Positions 45,161 through 58,937 of a DNA stretch of 64,000 bases are shown here, one piece after another; within the stretch, counting starts at the first letter, position 1; each line of letters starts with the position of its first letter. This DNA is from Xylaria sp. FL1777 (Eukaryota; Ascomycota; Sordariomycetes; Xylariales; Xylariaceae), in the NCBI GenBank assembly GCA_022578965.1, contig MU400577.1:162278-226277 (forward strand), written 5' to 3'. The position numbers were made by a program, and so were the translations under genes. The notes beneath the pieces were generated by a model. That model saw only the letters and a program-made list of their open reading frames with translations, was not told the origin of the DNA and made no database searches.

Positions 45161-48100
45161 GGAGCACGGATTCCTCGCCACGGCCCTGACGGTGACTAGA
45201 GCAGCCTTTGGATCCTTTTTGACAGCAGGCCGGCGTTCCGGTCAAACTCTTCTATTTTCATCCTCTTATAATATACCCACTATCATGTTCTTTTTATCTG
45301 TTCGCTCTGGTTTCGGTTGGCCTGTGGAATGCGGATGTCCTGATGAGGAAAAGGAGACTGGTAGATGTTATGTTCTGTTGATTCTGTCTAGTCCCGTCGG
45401 ACCACATTTGCTCATGTTTTATTTAGTAGCTATTTCCAACAGCCAAGGAGGGAACCGAAGGGCAATGGAACCTGTATCTATTTGGCCGGCTGTGAGGGTT
45501 CGGTTATGTTTATCATGGGAGAACGGAAGTGGACAATTTCTTTTCTCTCTTCATACTCTCAAATCTGTTCGGAAGAGTACCTCGTTTATACATCTTGTAT
45601 ATTATTAAAGCAGTCGACCGCGACAAACTGACGGGAGATTATAGTATTTTAAGAGCTGGTCACTAGCCAAGTGCGTGGTTGCTTTTCATATTAGATGAGA
45701 AGAACACGGGCAATCAAAATTCTAAATTTATTATCCATGATGCAACCATGAGTGCCTCCCCCCTTATTCTGTATCACTGGAGAATATGCATGCAGTTCTT
45801 AGTCTGCATTCGTTACCAACAAGGGGATTGTTCAGCCGTCCTGGATTGGCATGATATTATGGGTTACACCCGAAGGGCGCTGGCATGTATGTAATCTGTA
45901 CACATATGCCGTCCTCTTTCATGATACCTACTAGGTTTGAACGGAGCGTTATGGAGGCGCTGCGTTTGGTACCGTAAGCGGTGGTCTTTCTTTAGTGAGA
46001 TGGGGTCCTTTTCCACCCAGGGAGGGATCTTTCCGCCCGGGAGAGGGATCGATCTCTGGGCCTTTTTCTTCTTTTTCTCTCCTCTTTGCTTTTCTTTCCT
46101 CCCCCCTCCATCCCTCCATCCCTCTCTCCCTGCCTGCCTTGCGCCGCCACAATTATTACTTACTTAAACTCACGGCTAACCCTCCCCACTCCGTCTAGCG
46201 GAAGCTTGCTTATATTGGAAATAGGTAGGTAGTCAGTCCTAGCCGATATGGAACGCCAATATTATGCAGTGTTGCCAGACGAATGCGGAACATTGTGGGT
46301 AGGGAGCAGGATGTACGTAAGTAGGTGGACAGGTGATGTTGTAGATGCAATGGAGCCGAGTACCGGTATGTGGCTACGAAGGGCTACGTTATTATTCCGT
46401 CCCTGTCTACCGTATCTGTCTGTGAGGTACTTAGGGACGACATCTTCTGCTATCTATCCCCCCCTCTACACCTTAATTTTTTTCGGGTGTTTCCTTTTCC
46501 GATCTCGTGGGATGCCCTATGCTGTGGCTGATGGCGTGATAACAACGGTTGTCTGCTTATTGTCTCTTCTCAACTCGGTAAATGACCTCGATAATGGGTA
46601 AATGGCACTGCCTAAGTAATACCGCTTGCGCAGGCGTAGCTAATTACCTAATTCTAATATACCATGTAAGGCTGGCTCGCTAGTTTCTCAAACTTGATTG
46701 TTATTATCGAGACTCGATGGACATGCATATATATATTGGTATCGCCCCAGATCTATTGATACCTCGACCCAGAAGATCAGCCCTAGATCGGTCCTTGTCG
46801 TTGGGTCCTCGGGGGAGGCGCTGAAAAGGCTTGGTTGAGCGGTCCAAAATGGATGATTGGGTCCAACGCCGTACCCAATCATCTAGCTATGTAACTTGGC
46901 GAATGGTAGGGCACGGATCAGTGCTACTCGTCCACTGGATCCCGCGCTCGGTTTCGAATACGCGGAAGAATCGAGGGCGATCTCGCTACGTTGGATTTCG
47001 CGGTGGTATTTGTTCAATGCCGATCGAAAGACAGGAGTTCCGAGCAAACGTAAATACTTGTTTCATCGTGCTGGCTGGTCGAATGTTCGAAAGGTCCCAT
47101 TTCAAAATAAACACCAAATATGGTATTGGTATGCTGCTAGAAGAGATGATTATTCCGACTCTAACCCCCGCGATATGTTGAAGAATGAGGTAGGTACTAC
47201 CAGGTCCTCAGCCAAGGCCAATAAAAATCCGAAGTTACAGCCAAGCCAAGCCTTCTCTCGCCGGCAAGTGAACAATACGCAAGCATTCGGTTCTACCTAC
47301 CATACAAGCCTACGTACATACTGCGTAAGCGGGTGGATGAAATGCCCTACATATACCTACTGCGTATGCGTACGCTTACGCTGGTTCAGTGAACCCGGGC
47401 GATCGGTGAGCGGGTGCAGCAATGAGACCGATTGGCTGGAACAAGAGGATTTCGCACGAGCCGACCGGGTCTCGCGTTTCATCTACCTACCAGTTACTAC
47501 GTAGAAGGACGCTACACCGGGAGAACGGGATTTTCCGTCTGATATGGGACGCTGGTTGAGATGGTCGAGGCGATTCGCAAAAATGCAGGAGACGGTAAGA
47601 CGGGATGAAGGACGCTCTGCTGATGATTCGGTTGGAAGAGGGTGTCTCTGCTGGGTACCCAGATCACCTGGGGGAAGACCGATTACACAGAAACGGCTGC
47701 TCGGCGTATACAAACCACTGGTATCACCTATGCCGTACTCAGTGTAGCCCGTGTACTCCGTGTGCTCGGCTAGGTATTGGGGTCTCTGTTTTCTGTTCGC
47801 ATGTACTTAATGCACATACCTACTCATACACGTGTACATGGTGGTCAGACTTGCACAGAGAGAGAGAGATGGAACTATTAGCCGACAAGAAAAGGCAGAG
47901 AGCAAGAGGAAGAGGGCTGACAATGCATGAGGCAGGGCATCTCAACCCCTTTGCGCTGTCGGCAGAGCTGCAGCACTGCAGCGCGAAGAACCTATGGGAA
48001 GTGCCGAGTGTTGGAGGATGGATTTACAGGAACACAACCAACACTTCTTGCATTGTCACAAGGCTCCGAGAGCGAGTTACGCAAACGGCGAAGAAACACG

Positions 48101-50541
48101 TTGCCACTTGCTTGCTCAGTGGCTGACTGAGATCGCCCGGGATCACCTCCTTCTGTGACGGGATCGTCGACGCTCCAATCATGCAGCCTATTGCACAGCG
48201 ACGTGTAGGCACACGATGATACGGCGATGCAGTGTTCAGCTCTTACAAAGGACGACGAAGGCTTGAGGTGTCCATGTCGATGTCCGGATCAAGCAAAATC
48301 TGTATCGTCCTAGATTGGGATGGGCTCAACGAAATGAGAGCGATGATTGGAGGGGAAACAGAAAAGAGATGCGTGAAGAAAAAAGGAACCATACCGCAAT
48401 GGTGTATGTACATAATAAAAAGCAAAAGGGTCCCAAACCCACGCAGCCAAACAAGTCGCATGAATTTCCTGTTAGCTTGTTTCATCATCTCAGGGGTTCC
48501 AAGGGACGGGAGCCTCGGCCCGTCTCGTAGCCAATGGTAGCAGGCTGTCCGTGGGGCAGCATTCTCAGAGCGCGGGGCTAGAATGGAGACTTGTATTTTA
48601 CTGAACGCACCTATAATCAATCACCCATGCTTATCTAGGTACAATACGCTATTGCACGATGGGATTTGGGCAATGTTCGATTCTACTGTAGTATACGATG
48701 TATATGTAGTATACTATCTGCTATCCCGGTGGATAACCAGAGAGTTGTGATAAGTCAGCAGATTGATGAGGCACAGTTTTCACGTAAGTACTTAGGCATA
48801 TGTAGGAGTGTCTGTTACAACTCGTCTCCAACGAATGATCCTTCTGAGGACAGAAATAGACATGCAAAGGAATGGCATCTGTGGACGATCGGCTGGACCC
48901 TGTGTACACCAGGTATATATACATGGGTACCTAACTTTGGGGCGCATGCTTGTCTGACGACGCGCATTTAAGAAGGTGCGTGAAGGTGCGTTTACATTTA
49001 CTTTTACAGTAATGATGTATAGCGTACACATCACAAATACTTACCAACAGGACTGGGGAGCATGATGCTACATGCAAAGTCTTCTTCCAAGATCATCAAT
49101 TGAAAACGATGTTTTATGTTTTTGGTTTCTGTCTCGGTATACTACATGCCTAGGCGGGCACCAACACTACACCTGTTGACCTGAACTACCTACATACCTA
49201 AGCTACACCAAGTATACATATACTAGGGGCATTGATTATCACGTACCAGTTACACTAGCTCTGTACTAGTGGTACCAGCCGTACTGCGTATAGGTTTGTG
49301 ACATCATCGTGACCCCACAATGCCAGAAATCAGACCTCAAACGTCAATCGTCGTCAGACGTTTCCCCACATCAGACATGCCCAAACACCAAATTAAGAAA
49401 GAAGGGTGAGGTCGAGCAACACATACACTACACACTACTTCTAAGCCGGTCTGGTAGCAGTGATTCGCTTACCGAGCGAGCGGTTTTCACTCGTCTCATT
49501 TATTTTAACTGATACCACGCCAATGTAAAGCAGTACGTGCGTTTGTCATGTTTCCCCAGACATTGGAAGCGAGGATGGCAGCCTACATACATACTGCGTA
49601 CGCATATACAAAGCGTCTAGAGCCACCGCGTATTCCATGCAGACCTCGTGGCACTGCTCGTGGCGTTGGGTTTTTTTTTCCTTCCGCTCTCCTTCCCAGT
49701 CAGTAGACACAGGTACAGTAGATCGTACCCTTCTTATTTAAGCCGAGCCCTCGTGTGTTCTGCTGTGCTTGGGCGTTGTTGCTTTTCGATGTGGCCCCTG
49801 ATGCCTCGCTGAAATTCTTCCTATCTAAGGACTTGCCTGTTGATCTTCATCCTCCCTTTCCCTACATACGTCAATGCTCGTCGTGATCGTCACTTGACAG
49901 TCAGGGGGTTCTCCCAATCATAGCCTGCTCGTCTACCCGCCAAATCTTATACCATCGTCCAACAATACCCATAGTGTCTTCGTCCTGCTTATTAGTGCGC
50001 ACAGTTTCCTGTGCCAAGACAGTGTCCACTCGTAGCCACTCCTTACTGCGCAGGTAGATCATCGCGGGCTTTCGCCGTCTCCGGCCCATCACCTACCCTT
50101 TTAGTTGACGATCGTTTTCCACTATCCTCATTTTGCTGCTCACGTTTCTGCAAGGCAGGTGCCCTGTTGCACCTAGCTTTGGCCGTTTCCAAAGTGGTTT
50201 CTGCTTTTCGCTCGTTGCCTCAAGCTGATCAACCTTCTTGAAGCATCGCCAGTTCAGTCCTGTGCATTCTTGGTTCACCTGGAAGTCTTGGAATGACATC
50301 CATTGACCAGCTGTGATGGCCAAATTCATAATTCTGACGATCTGACGTTCCTTTACTCTGGTTTAATTTCCATCCCACACTCGCCACACCTGCGAATTTC
50401 TACCTAGTCGCTCCTTTTTCTTGTCATCTTTGCTATATCAGAGTGTCACCATTCACCCCAATTCTACTTGTGAGCGCAGACAACCGCTTTCCGGCTTGCC
50501 TCAGGCCCAAAACACATGCGGGAGACCGCAAGGCTACAATT
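45161..50541. other. 5.4 kb interval without a recognisable gene
   Basis: Between the kinesin and a glycosyltransferase-like gene. Four TACTGCGTA copies lie here (47319, 47358, 49282, 49592). Two reading frames overlap openly for about 350 bp around 46.83-47.18 kb, and an ATG-started 173-codon frame spans 47605-48126. None resembles a known family, and lengths of this order are expected by chance over several kilobases. The last 700 bp are pyrimidine-rich, likely promoter and leader of the next gene. Confidence 0.5.
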
Positions 50542-52380
50542 ATGGCCCCCCCTATGGATAATGGCCATCCTAAGGTGATGATTGCGCCGCCTCGCCTAAA
50601 CCTTCGCAGAGCTGCCTCGTATCAGGGCGAAAAGGCTCCCTTGTCGTCGACTTCGTCACGGTTTAATTTCAACCATCTCATATTCTCCTCGCCACCGCCC
50701 TCCCCAGGCCTGCCAGCATTGGTTCCGCGGCCGCGCAAGTCAGCTTCAGCCCCGAGACCAAGTCGAGTACTGAAGTTGCTGGTATGGATGGCAGGGTTAG
50801 CAGTGCTTCTTCTGCTTGTTAGCACATTTGTGCAAAGGGGGGAACGGATATCGGTAGCTGGGTGGACTTTGGAGGGCGACGAACGATATCAATTGGTTGG
50901 GCAGAACGATTTGCCTGAGTTCCCAACACCGATTACCCTCACCGATCGCCACGGAAAACCTAGATGGACCGTTTCTATTCCCCCAAATTATGGATTTCCT
51001 CTATCCATGAAGGATTATTCGGATATATGCACCAAATGCCGGGAAGCCGCTGATCATGTTAGGGAGTTGCGTGGGCGGTCACCGCTATCGCAACAGGCAA
51101 CACAAGACTATTACTACGAGGACCCCTACTTTATGGATGTTAGGGATGCTGAGAAGAAGGGGATTTTTCTGGGCGTGGAGAAAAAGAAGCGGGCGGTTAC
51201 TGCCAAGACACAGGATGGTCACTTAGTTGGACAAAGAAAAGATGGACTGGCAGATATGGAAACCTGTAGTACATCTTTGACATTCGTACTCGAATCAACG
51301 GACGCAGGATTGGGACCTACCTTGATGATGCTGTGGACGGCCTACGGCCTTGCCCAGAAGGAAAAACGAGCCTTTTTCATCGAGGACTCACGATGGGCCT
51401 ACGGTCAGTACACCGACATGTTCAAATCATCCCCTATACAGAGCTGCAAACCACCACCGAGACATCAAATGCTTCCCTGTCCCCGAAACGCGAAGCATCT
51501 CGTCGTGTCCGCAGCTACAGCCCAGGAGACATTTGGAAACAACTTCAATGCTCAATACGAGAACACGAAGCGGACCGATATCAACCGAGAGCGGGCTATT
51601 TATGACCTCGCTCGTGTGGGATATGAGGCATTGTTCCTTCTCAATAATGATGACCGGCCTTATGTGGATAATCGTGTCAAGGAACTGAAGGCGCAGGCAA
51701 TCGTACCACAAGGTAACTACAATGATGGTACTATCATTGGGGTGCACATCCGGCAAGGAGACTTGCATCCATTTGAATACCAATACAACGGTGCATACAT
51801 ACCGCTGGATCAGTACGTGCAGAAGTCCCGGGAGCTCATTGACGAGCGGCACAACTTCAGTACGCCTCTGGGTGGAGAGGATGTAGTTGCGAAGCAACAT
51901 TCATTCATGGTCATCGCATCAGATAATCCCGACGTGTACGAAGCAGACGAGTTTAAAGACGCCTTCCGAGCCCAAGAACAAATAAAATTAGCTGGAAAAC
52001 AACAAGCCGAAGCTGTTCAATATGAACGATGGATGATGCATAAGTTTGTCGATGAGGCGTTCGGTTGGGAAGGCGGCTTCTTCGCGAGCATGTTCTGGAA
52101 CCTCGGTCGCACCACATTAAACAACGGGGAGGCGACAGACGACGTCTCGCAAGAGATAGCAGAAGCTTCGGCTGATACAATGCAGCTTAGAGGGCTAGTT
52201 GGACGTGCCTACGCCATGGATCTGGCCGTACTCAGCGAAGTGAGCGATACCGTCATCTGTACTATGAGTGCGATGGGATGTCGACTGCTGGCGGTGATGA
52301 TGGGCTGGGACAAGGCGATGGTCGGCGGGCATTGGGTTAACATTGACGGGAGCTTCCTGTGGACTGGCGTAACATTATAG
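50542..52380 (+). CDS. GT23/fucosyltransferase-like type II membrane protein
   Basis: Single-exon, 612-residue membrane-anchored protein. The reading frame is open upstream to 50443 but the first ATG is at 50542. The cytoplasmic part is Pro/Ser/Arg-rich, followed by one membrane span (about residues 77-97, VLKLLVWMAGLAVLLLLVSTF) and a large lumenal domain. GVHIRQGDLHPF (His402, Arg404) is the GDP-sugar-binding HxRxGD-type loop seen in alpha-1,6-fucosyltransferases and related GT-B enzymes. Upstream, SLTFVLESTDAGLGPTLMMLWTAYGLAQ and FFIEDSRWAYG also fit that fold; downstream FMVIASDNPDVYEA and VLSEVSDTVICTMSAMGCRLLAVMMGW fit the C-terminal part. It probably works in the Golgi. Whether the donor is GDP-fucose is inference; an inactive relative is possible. 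Confidence 0.7.
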   Translation: MAPPMDNGHPKVMIAPPRLNLRRAASYQGEKAPLSSTSSRFNFNHLIFSSPPPSPGLPALVPRPRKSASAPRPSRVLKLLVWMAGLAVLLLLVSTFVQRGERISVAGWTLEGDERYQLVGQNDLPEFPTPITLTDRHGKPRWTVSIPPNYGFPLSMKDYSDICTKCREAADHVRELRGRSPLSQQATQDYYYEDPYFMDVRDAEKKGIFLGVEKKKRAVTAKTQDGHLVGQRKDGLADMETCSTSLTFVLESTDAGLGPTLMMLWTAYGLAQKEKRAFFIEDSRWAYGQYTDMFKSSPIQSCKPPPRHQMLPCPRNAKHLVVSAATAQETFGNNFNAQYENTKRTDINRERAIYDLARVGYEALFLLNNDDRPYVDNRVKELKAQAIVPQGNYNDGTIIGVHIRQGDLHPFEYQYNGAYIPLDQYVQKSRELIDERHNFSTPLGGEDVVAKQHSFMVIASDNPDVYEADEFKDAFRAQEQIKLAGKQQAEAVQYERWMMHKFVDEAFGWEGGFFASMFWNLGRTTLNNGEATDDVSQEIAEASADTMQLRGLVGRAYAMDLAVLSEVSDTVICTMSAMGCRLLAVMMGWDKAMVGGHWVNIDGSFLWTGVTL

Positions 52381-54090
52381 CAAAAACTTGTACGGCGTTT
52401 TGGCATAAAAACCTATCCCAACTCCTCGGGCTAGGATGGTAGCGATCCGACCTCACTTTCTGCATATACATAGGCGTTCTGGGAGGGACAAAGCATTAAT
52501 CATCTTAAAGTACGTAGGACCTCATTAGGCGGCGTCATTGTAGTTAGCTGTATACGAAAAGGGTGCAATTCATTCAGGGAATAGCATCGGCGGATAAGAT
52601 TTATCGATCCTCGAATTTGTCTGAGCGTCTGTCTGACATGAATGTTACTGTGAGATCGGGGGGAAAGCAGTCGGCTTGTAAATGATCGACCGAGCCTATC
52701 ATGGCCATGCATCTACCGTTGAATTCGATATAAATTGCCTACAAGGCTGTGGTGGTAATGATTTTGCAGATGCTTCCGCCTAAAGCTACCAAGTATCCCA
52801 TCCGGATGCTCTGCCAACGTTGGTTCCTTGCTTACTTATCTAGGCCCATAGCTGATATACACGGTCTCAGTCTTGTATACTAGATCATTGTGTTTTCCCT
52901 CCCGTATCATCTTTTTGGCAACAGCCCGGTGATGTTATACGATTTCACGCGCCTCGATCAATCCCTTTGGCATTTCGTCGCTTGGCTGTAGCTTCGAGAT
53001 CAATACCTACCTAGGTAGGTAATAGACCTCGAGACATCACCACAGAGAAGAGCGCCGCGCCCTGTGATCCTTTCTAGGCGGGTCTTCTTGGCTTACTACT
53101 GCGGCAACTATTTGTACGCATTCGTGTTGTGAGAACATCGATGGGATTGGGATTGGGATTGTGGAAAGATCCGTCGAGTCTTACTTACACCACTTATCTC
53201 GGGCATGTAGGGCTGTGAGAGTGTCGCGCTAAGCTCGATCATTATCTTGGACTTACATATATATGTAGCGAATAGCTGGGCTCTTTAAATGCATCGCGAG
53301 AATGGGTACATACAATATATATAGGCTGGTATTTACATGTGAGTGGTAATACAAGAGGTAGATGTATGTATGCGGTGTGCAAGTCTAGGCACACGTAAGC
53401 AGCGGTGTATGTATGTATCGCACCATTGCTCGTATCATTTGTCGTTCTGGTCCCCATCGCACGAGGTCGGGAATTATTTTTTTATTATCACTTTCAGGAG
53501 AAGTCTGGATAGTACTAACTGTTAATGTGTTTTTAAGATAGCTATGGCATGATTCAAGGCTGCTCGATGAGACGACTTTTTTTGTCACTATATGTATCTA
53601 CCTAAGCAACTCAACAGTTTCAATGGAGTCAGAATTTGAAGGCTCAAGTCTCGGCTCTTGAAAAGACAGATGCGAACGGCAGATATACGCAGTAGACGCG
53701 TTCGTATTCGTATTTCCATTGCGAAGGCGTTCGTCAAAGGGCCGTCATGCTTTCAAATTGAAAATAGAATAACGCGATTGGCTGGGTACCTGCCGTACTA
53801 CCCCTAAATCCCACTGTAACTATCGCGCCACTATGCTTAGGGGCCTTGAGCCTAGTGCACATGGCTAGGGAACGCTAAACGCTATATACAGTCCCTAGCG
53901 TACTACCAAGTCTACGGATAGTACCTACCTAATCTACCAGCGATTTCGTTTTATAAAATCCTCCACCGTCCTCGATCTGTCCATCCGCCTCCGTATTGCC
54001 TAGGTAATTCTCGTCCCCTCCTATACCTCCTCCCATAGGCACGGCAATTGATTCCAACGAGGGAGTCGGAGGACAATACTTTTTGCCAGA
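52381..54090. other. 1.7 kb intergenic interval upstream of CYP51
   Basis: Contains an 18-bp perfect palindrome TACCTACCTAGGTAGGTA at 53004-53021 and a TACGCAGTA at 53686-53694, about 400 bp before the CYP51 start. The last 150 bp are C/T-rich. No gene seen. Confidence 0.6.
53004..53021. repeat. 18-bp perfect palindrome TACCTACCTAGGTAGGTA
   Basis: Perfect inverted repeat, the longest member of the CCTAGG-cored palindrome family in this window, 1.07 kb upstream of the CYP51 ATG. A regulatory role is unproven. Confidence 0.8.
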
Positions 54091-55786
<1,696 letters not shown>

Positions 55787-56806
55787 ACGTTGATCGGAAT
55801 ACCCAATTGAACGAGACGCTTTGTAATCTGAGAAAAGGCCTGTATTAACACAGGTCGCCCGGGAACAGAAACTAAATCCCCATGGGCAAGTTATGAGGAC
55901 ACGGCATAGACATACAATATTAATTAATAAGAATAAGAGAACTAACGAACAAACGACAGAAGATGAGATGACAGAGGCGTGATTATGCGAAACTGGCGAA
56001 AATCGACAGTGATACTCTTTTTCGTAGTGTCTATTTAGTATAGATATCGGATTGGTGTGTTATACTTAAATAGGAATGAATCGTGATGCAACGATCCAAG
56101 CCTTTTTAGGTATATTGTAGCAGTAATACCGGCACGGAGGCAGGCACGACGCACCAGCTACCAGTCACGGCAGCAGGAGAAAAGCTTGTTTGCTTGTTGG
56201 TGTACGGCATGCTGCATGCATACGGCGCACTGAAATGACTATTGCCTGGCGCCTGCCAATGGGAGTGTAGCCGAGACCCGGCAACAGACCAGGGCTCATT
56301 GGCCCAGCTCGTAAGGAAGCTCCTAGGTATATATATCTCTCTACCTGCCCGCCTCCCTCGGTGATACTAGTTGCTTACATACCTACCTCTTTGCCTTTTA
56401 CTCTGCACCTCGTGTCCCGATATGCCATAGCCTATAGGTATTCCTTCGCATTACCTCATCCTCAACGACCTATCCATCTACTCTCTCCCTAGTGGTTTGC
56501 ATTTATTAAGAGCATATATCTATGAACCCTTGTGTCAGAAAGATCTCTTCCTCCCTTGCGGCTGAAGAACACCTGGTACTACTTCAACCGAACTGCGACT
56601 GAGAGAAGAAGCCAGATTGCATCCTTTTCAATTGAAAGTACAACCTAACACACTTAGTGGTTGTTCGAAAGCTCACCTTCCCCCCCATCTATACGCTCAA
56701 GGCTTCTACGAAACTCTGATATACCGTTCGGCCGTGGACTCTCTGGGTCTTTAGCAGACTGAACACTTTCTATCACTCTATATTAGCATTCGACATTCCA
56801 GCTACA
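55787..56806. other. Intergenic interval CYP51 - DUF3074 gene
   Basis: 3' flank of cyp51B, then a pyrimidine-rich stretch (56.3-56.8 kb) that is likely the promoter and leader of the next gene. No gene seen. Confidence 0.6.
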
Positions 56807-57922
56807 ATGTCAACAGAACCCGAGCTAGGACCGCTTGTGCGCCGTTGGGGTTTGCCCGCAAAGCAGCTTCCCTCCGCAACAGCTGGGCTAGATGAATTGA
56901 AGCCATTTGTCACGTCAATCCTCAAGGAATCCCTTCCCTTCATCGACTCTGCGGCTCCCAAGTCCTCGTCAGGTGCAAACAAGCTCTGGAAATCGAAGGG
57001 CGCCAAGTCTAGTCCAGAGTCGACTGCCAAGATCGATGTCTTAGAACGTGTCATCCCGGCCAAGCAGTTGCAGGCTCTCGCCACCAAACATGGAATCAAG
57101 GCCAATGTCGACGAGGAGACATGGGCAGTCCGCCTCAGCGTGCACGAAGACGCCGCAAAAAAAGGCACGGCATCCTGGGAAGAGTTCGAGCACTCCTTTC
57201 GCCTAGAGCACGGCAAAACAGAGATGGCGTTCACACCCAACGTCATTGGTGCAAATGAGGCCCAGCGGTGGGATTGCACTGGTCTCGAACTGGAGGAAGG
57301 TGGCCAGTCATGGGACAGGTTCACACTTGTGGTTGAGGAGATGCGCCACAAGATTGGTCGGCCCATCCTTAAGGACCGCACATTCCCCGTGCTTCAGCTG
57401 TCGTGTGCGGTGAAAGAGGGGACCGGTGCACCAGAAATCGTTGTCGTCAGCATCCCCGTGCCAGACTTTGGAACCAGCGACAAAGCCAACCTATCTAAAG
57501 AGAAAAGTGCCCAAATCGCATATTACGTTAGCATTGAGCGCTTCCGTAAGCTTGATAACGGGAAAATTGAGTGGCTCCTTGGAACTGCTAGCGACGCTAC
57601 TGGCGTTCTACCTTTATGGATCCAAGATATAGCTCTCATCGGCATCGTTTGGAAGGATGTTCCCCTGTTCCTAGGCTGGATCGCGAAGGAAAGAGCCAAG
57701 ACGGGTGCAAAGACTTCCTCTGCGCCCACTTCTGCTCCTCCTGCCGACTCTGCTGCAAAAGAGGAGACTGAACAGGCTCCCCAAGTTACGACTGGAACGG
57801 CTACTGATGCCACTGCGGCCGTGTCTGAGGCTGCTCCTGAGGTAGCCACAGAGACCGAGCCGGGCACAATAGCCGAGGCATCGAAAGGTGAAGCAACTGC
57901 CGAAGGCGAGACGAAGAATTGA
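56807..57922 (+). CDS. DUF3074 (START-like) domain protein
   Basis: Single-exon, 371-residue protein of the fungal DUF3074 family, whose fold is predicted START-like (helix-grip) and which may bind a lipid; no reaction is known. Conserved blocks run from about residue 100: ETWAVRLSVHEDAAKKGTASWEEFE, EMAFTPNVIGANEA, VEEMRHKIGRPILKDRTFPVL, then YVSIERFRKLDNGKIEWLLGTASDATGVLPLW and IVWKDVPLFLGWI near 290. The C-terminal 75 residues are Ala/Glu/Thr-rich and probably disordered. No signal peptide or membrane span is seen, so it is likely cytosolic. The start ATG is at the head of a clean frame. Confidence 0.85.
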   Translation: MSTEPELGPLVRRWGLPAKQLPSATAGLDELKPFVTSILKESLPFIDSAAPKSSSGANKLWKSKGAKSSPESTAKIDVLERVIPAKQLQALATKHGIKANVDEETWAVRLSVHEDAAKKGTASWEEFEHSFRLEHGKTEMAFTPNVIGANEAQRWDCTGLELEEGGQSWDRFTLVVEEMRHKIGRPILKDRTFPVLQLSCAVKEGTGAPEIVVVSIPVPDFGTSDKANLSKEKSAQIAYYVSIERFRKLDNGKIEWLLGTASDATGVLPLWIQDIALIGIVWKDVPLFLGWIAKERAKTGAKTSSAPTSAPPADSAAKEETEQAPQVTTGTATDATAAVSEAAPEVATETEPGTIAEASKGEATAEGETKN

Positions 57923-58591
57923 GCATGTTACCTTTGTGATGGGAAAGATTAAGTAGCTGGTTGATGTCAGCATCTGCTCAAGGCGACTAGTCTCCAACTG
58001 TCTGGGGTTTAAGTGGAGAGCACCAGTTACAGCTGTTTCGGGAAAAGGACTGTTAGAATATATTTATATGCTGGGGTGTAAGTGGCTCAGAGACTCTTCG
58101 TTCCTGAAGACGTCATGCATACGGCGACGCAGATGAGTTTTGTTGTTTGGTTTGGGGAAGTAGTCGGCTTCCAACTCCTTGTTATTAGTTATATCCTCCG
58201 ATGTTACCAGGCCTTTTGATACCATTTGCAGCGTTTGGCAGACTGGAGGATTGAAGGATCGGTGTTTATAGGACACCACTACTAATAAAGTCTGTTCGTC
58301 AATATTGAAACAATTACCTATTCAAATCATGGAGACCAGTGTTTATATTTTCCAAATAAGAGACGTGAATGGAAGATAGATAATGTTTTGAGAGCGATAG
58401 CGCTATCCTGGGGAGTATAACCAACCCCTCTCCATCCAATGACGTAGTTCTTTCTCGATCGTATTGTATACGAGTTATAAGTATTTCCGAAACACAGTCG
58501 AGTTAACCCGACTATACTCATTAAATAAACTTTATATGCGCAGACTATCTGCTACATAAACAAATTCTTAACAGTCTTTCCCAACGCTGCA
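57923..58591. other. Intergenic interval DUF3074 gene - small gene
   Basis: 3' flank of the DUF3074 gene and AT-rich upstream region of the small three-exon gene. No other gene seen. Confidence 0.55.
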
Positions 58592-58903
58592 ATGGCCGTC
58601 AACAGTCGCACTCTTCGCACAGGTGCGCATGCATCTCCTTCTCCTTCGTCCACTCGACACTACCACCCCACCCCCGTCATAGAGATAGGTACTGATGACA
58701 TCCCCCACAGTCCCGCCCCCAGTCTCCGACGACGTCAAGGATGCTGCTGCAAGGGAGGCAGAGACTGCTGCTGCGGGTGTCCATGCTGCGGGCCAGGACG
58801 CCGATATGCAGTCGAGTTCTACGCCTCAGGAGCCTGCGCCTGAGGGTAAGGGGGAGAAGCAACGTGCGTAGATATACCTTTCTTTCCCCATTAAGATATA
58901 TAC

Positions 58904-58937
<34 letters not shown>

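Noticed and set aside
47605..48126. 173-codon ATG-started frame as a gene
   Set aside because: No family resemblance, and a frame of this length is expected about once by chance in the gene-free DNA of this window.
50443..50541. N-terminal extension of the GT23-like protein starting at 50443
   Set aside because: The triplet there is GTG; the first ATG in frame is at 50542 and the extra stretch shows no conserved sequence.
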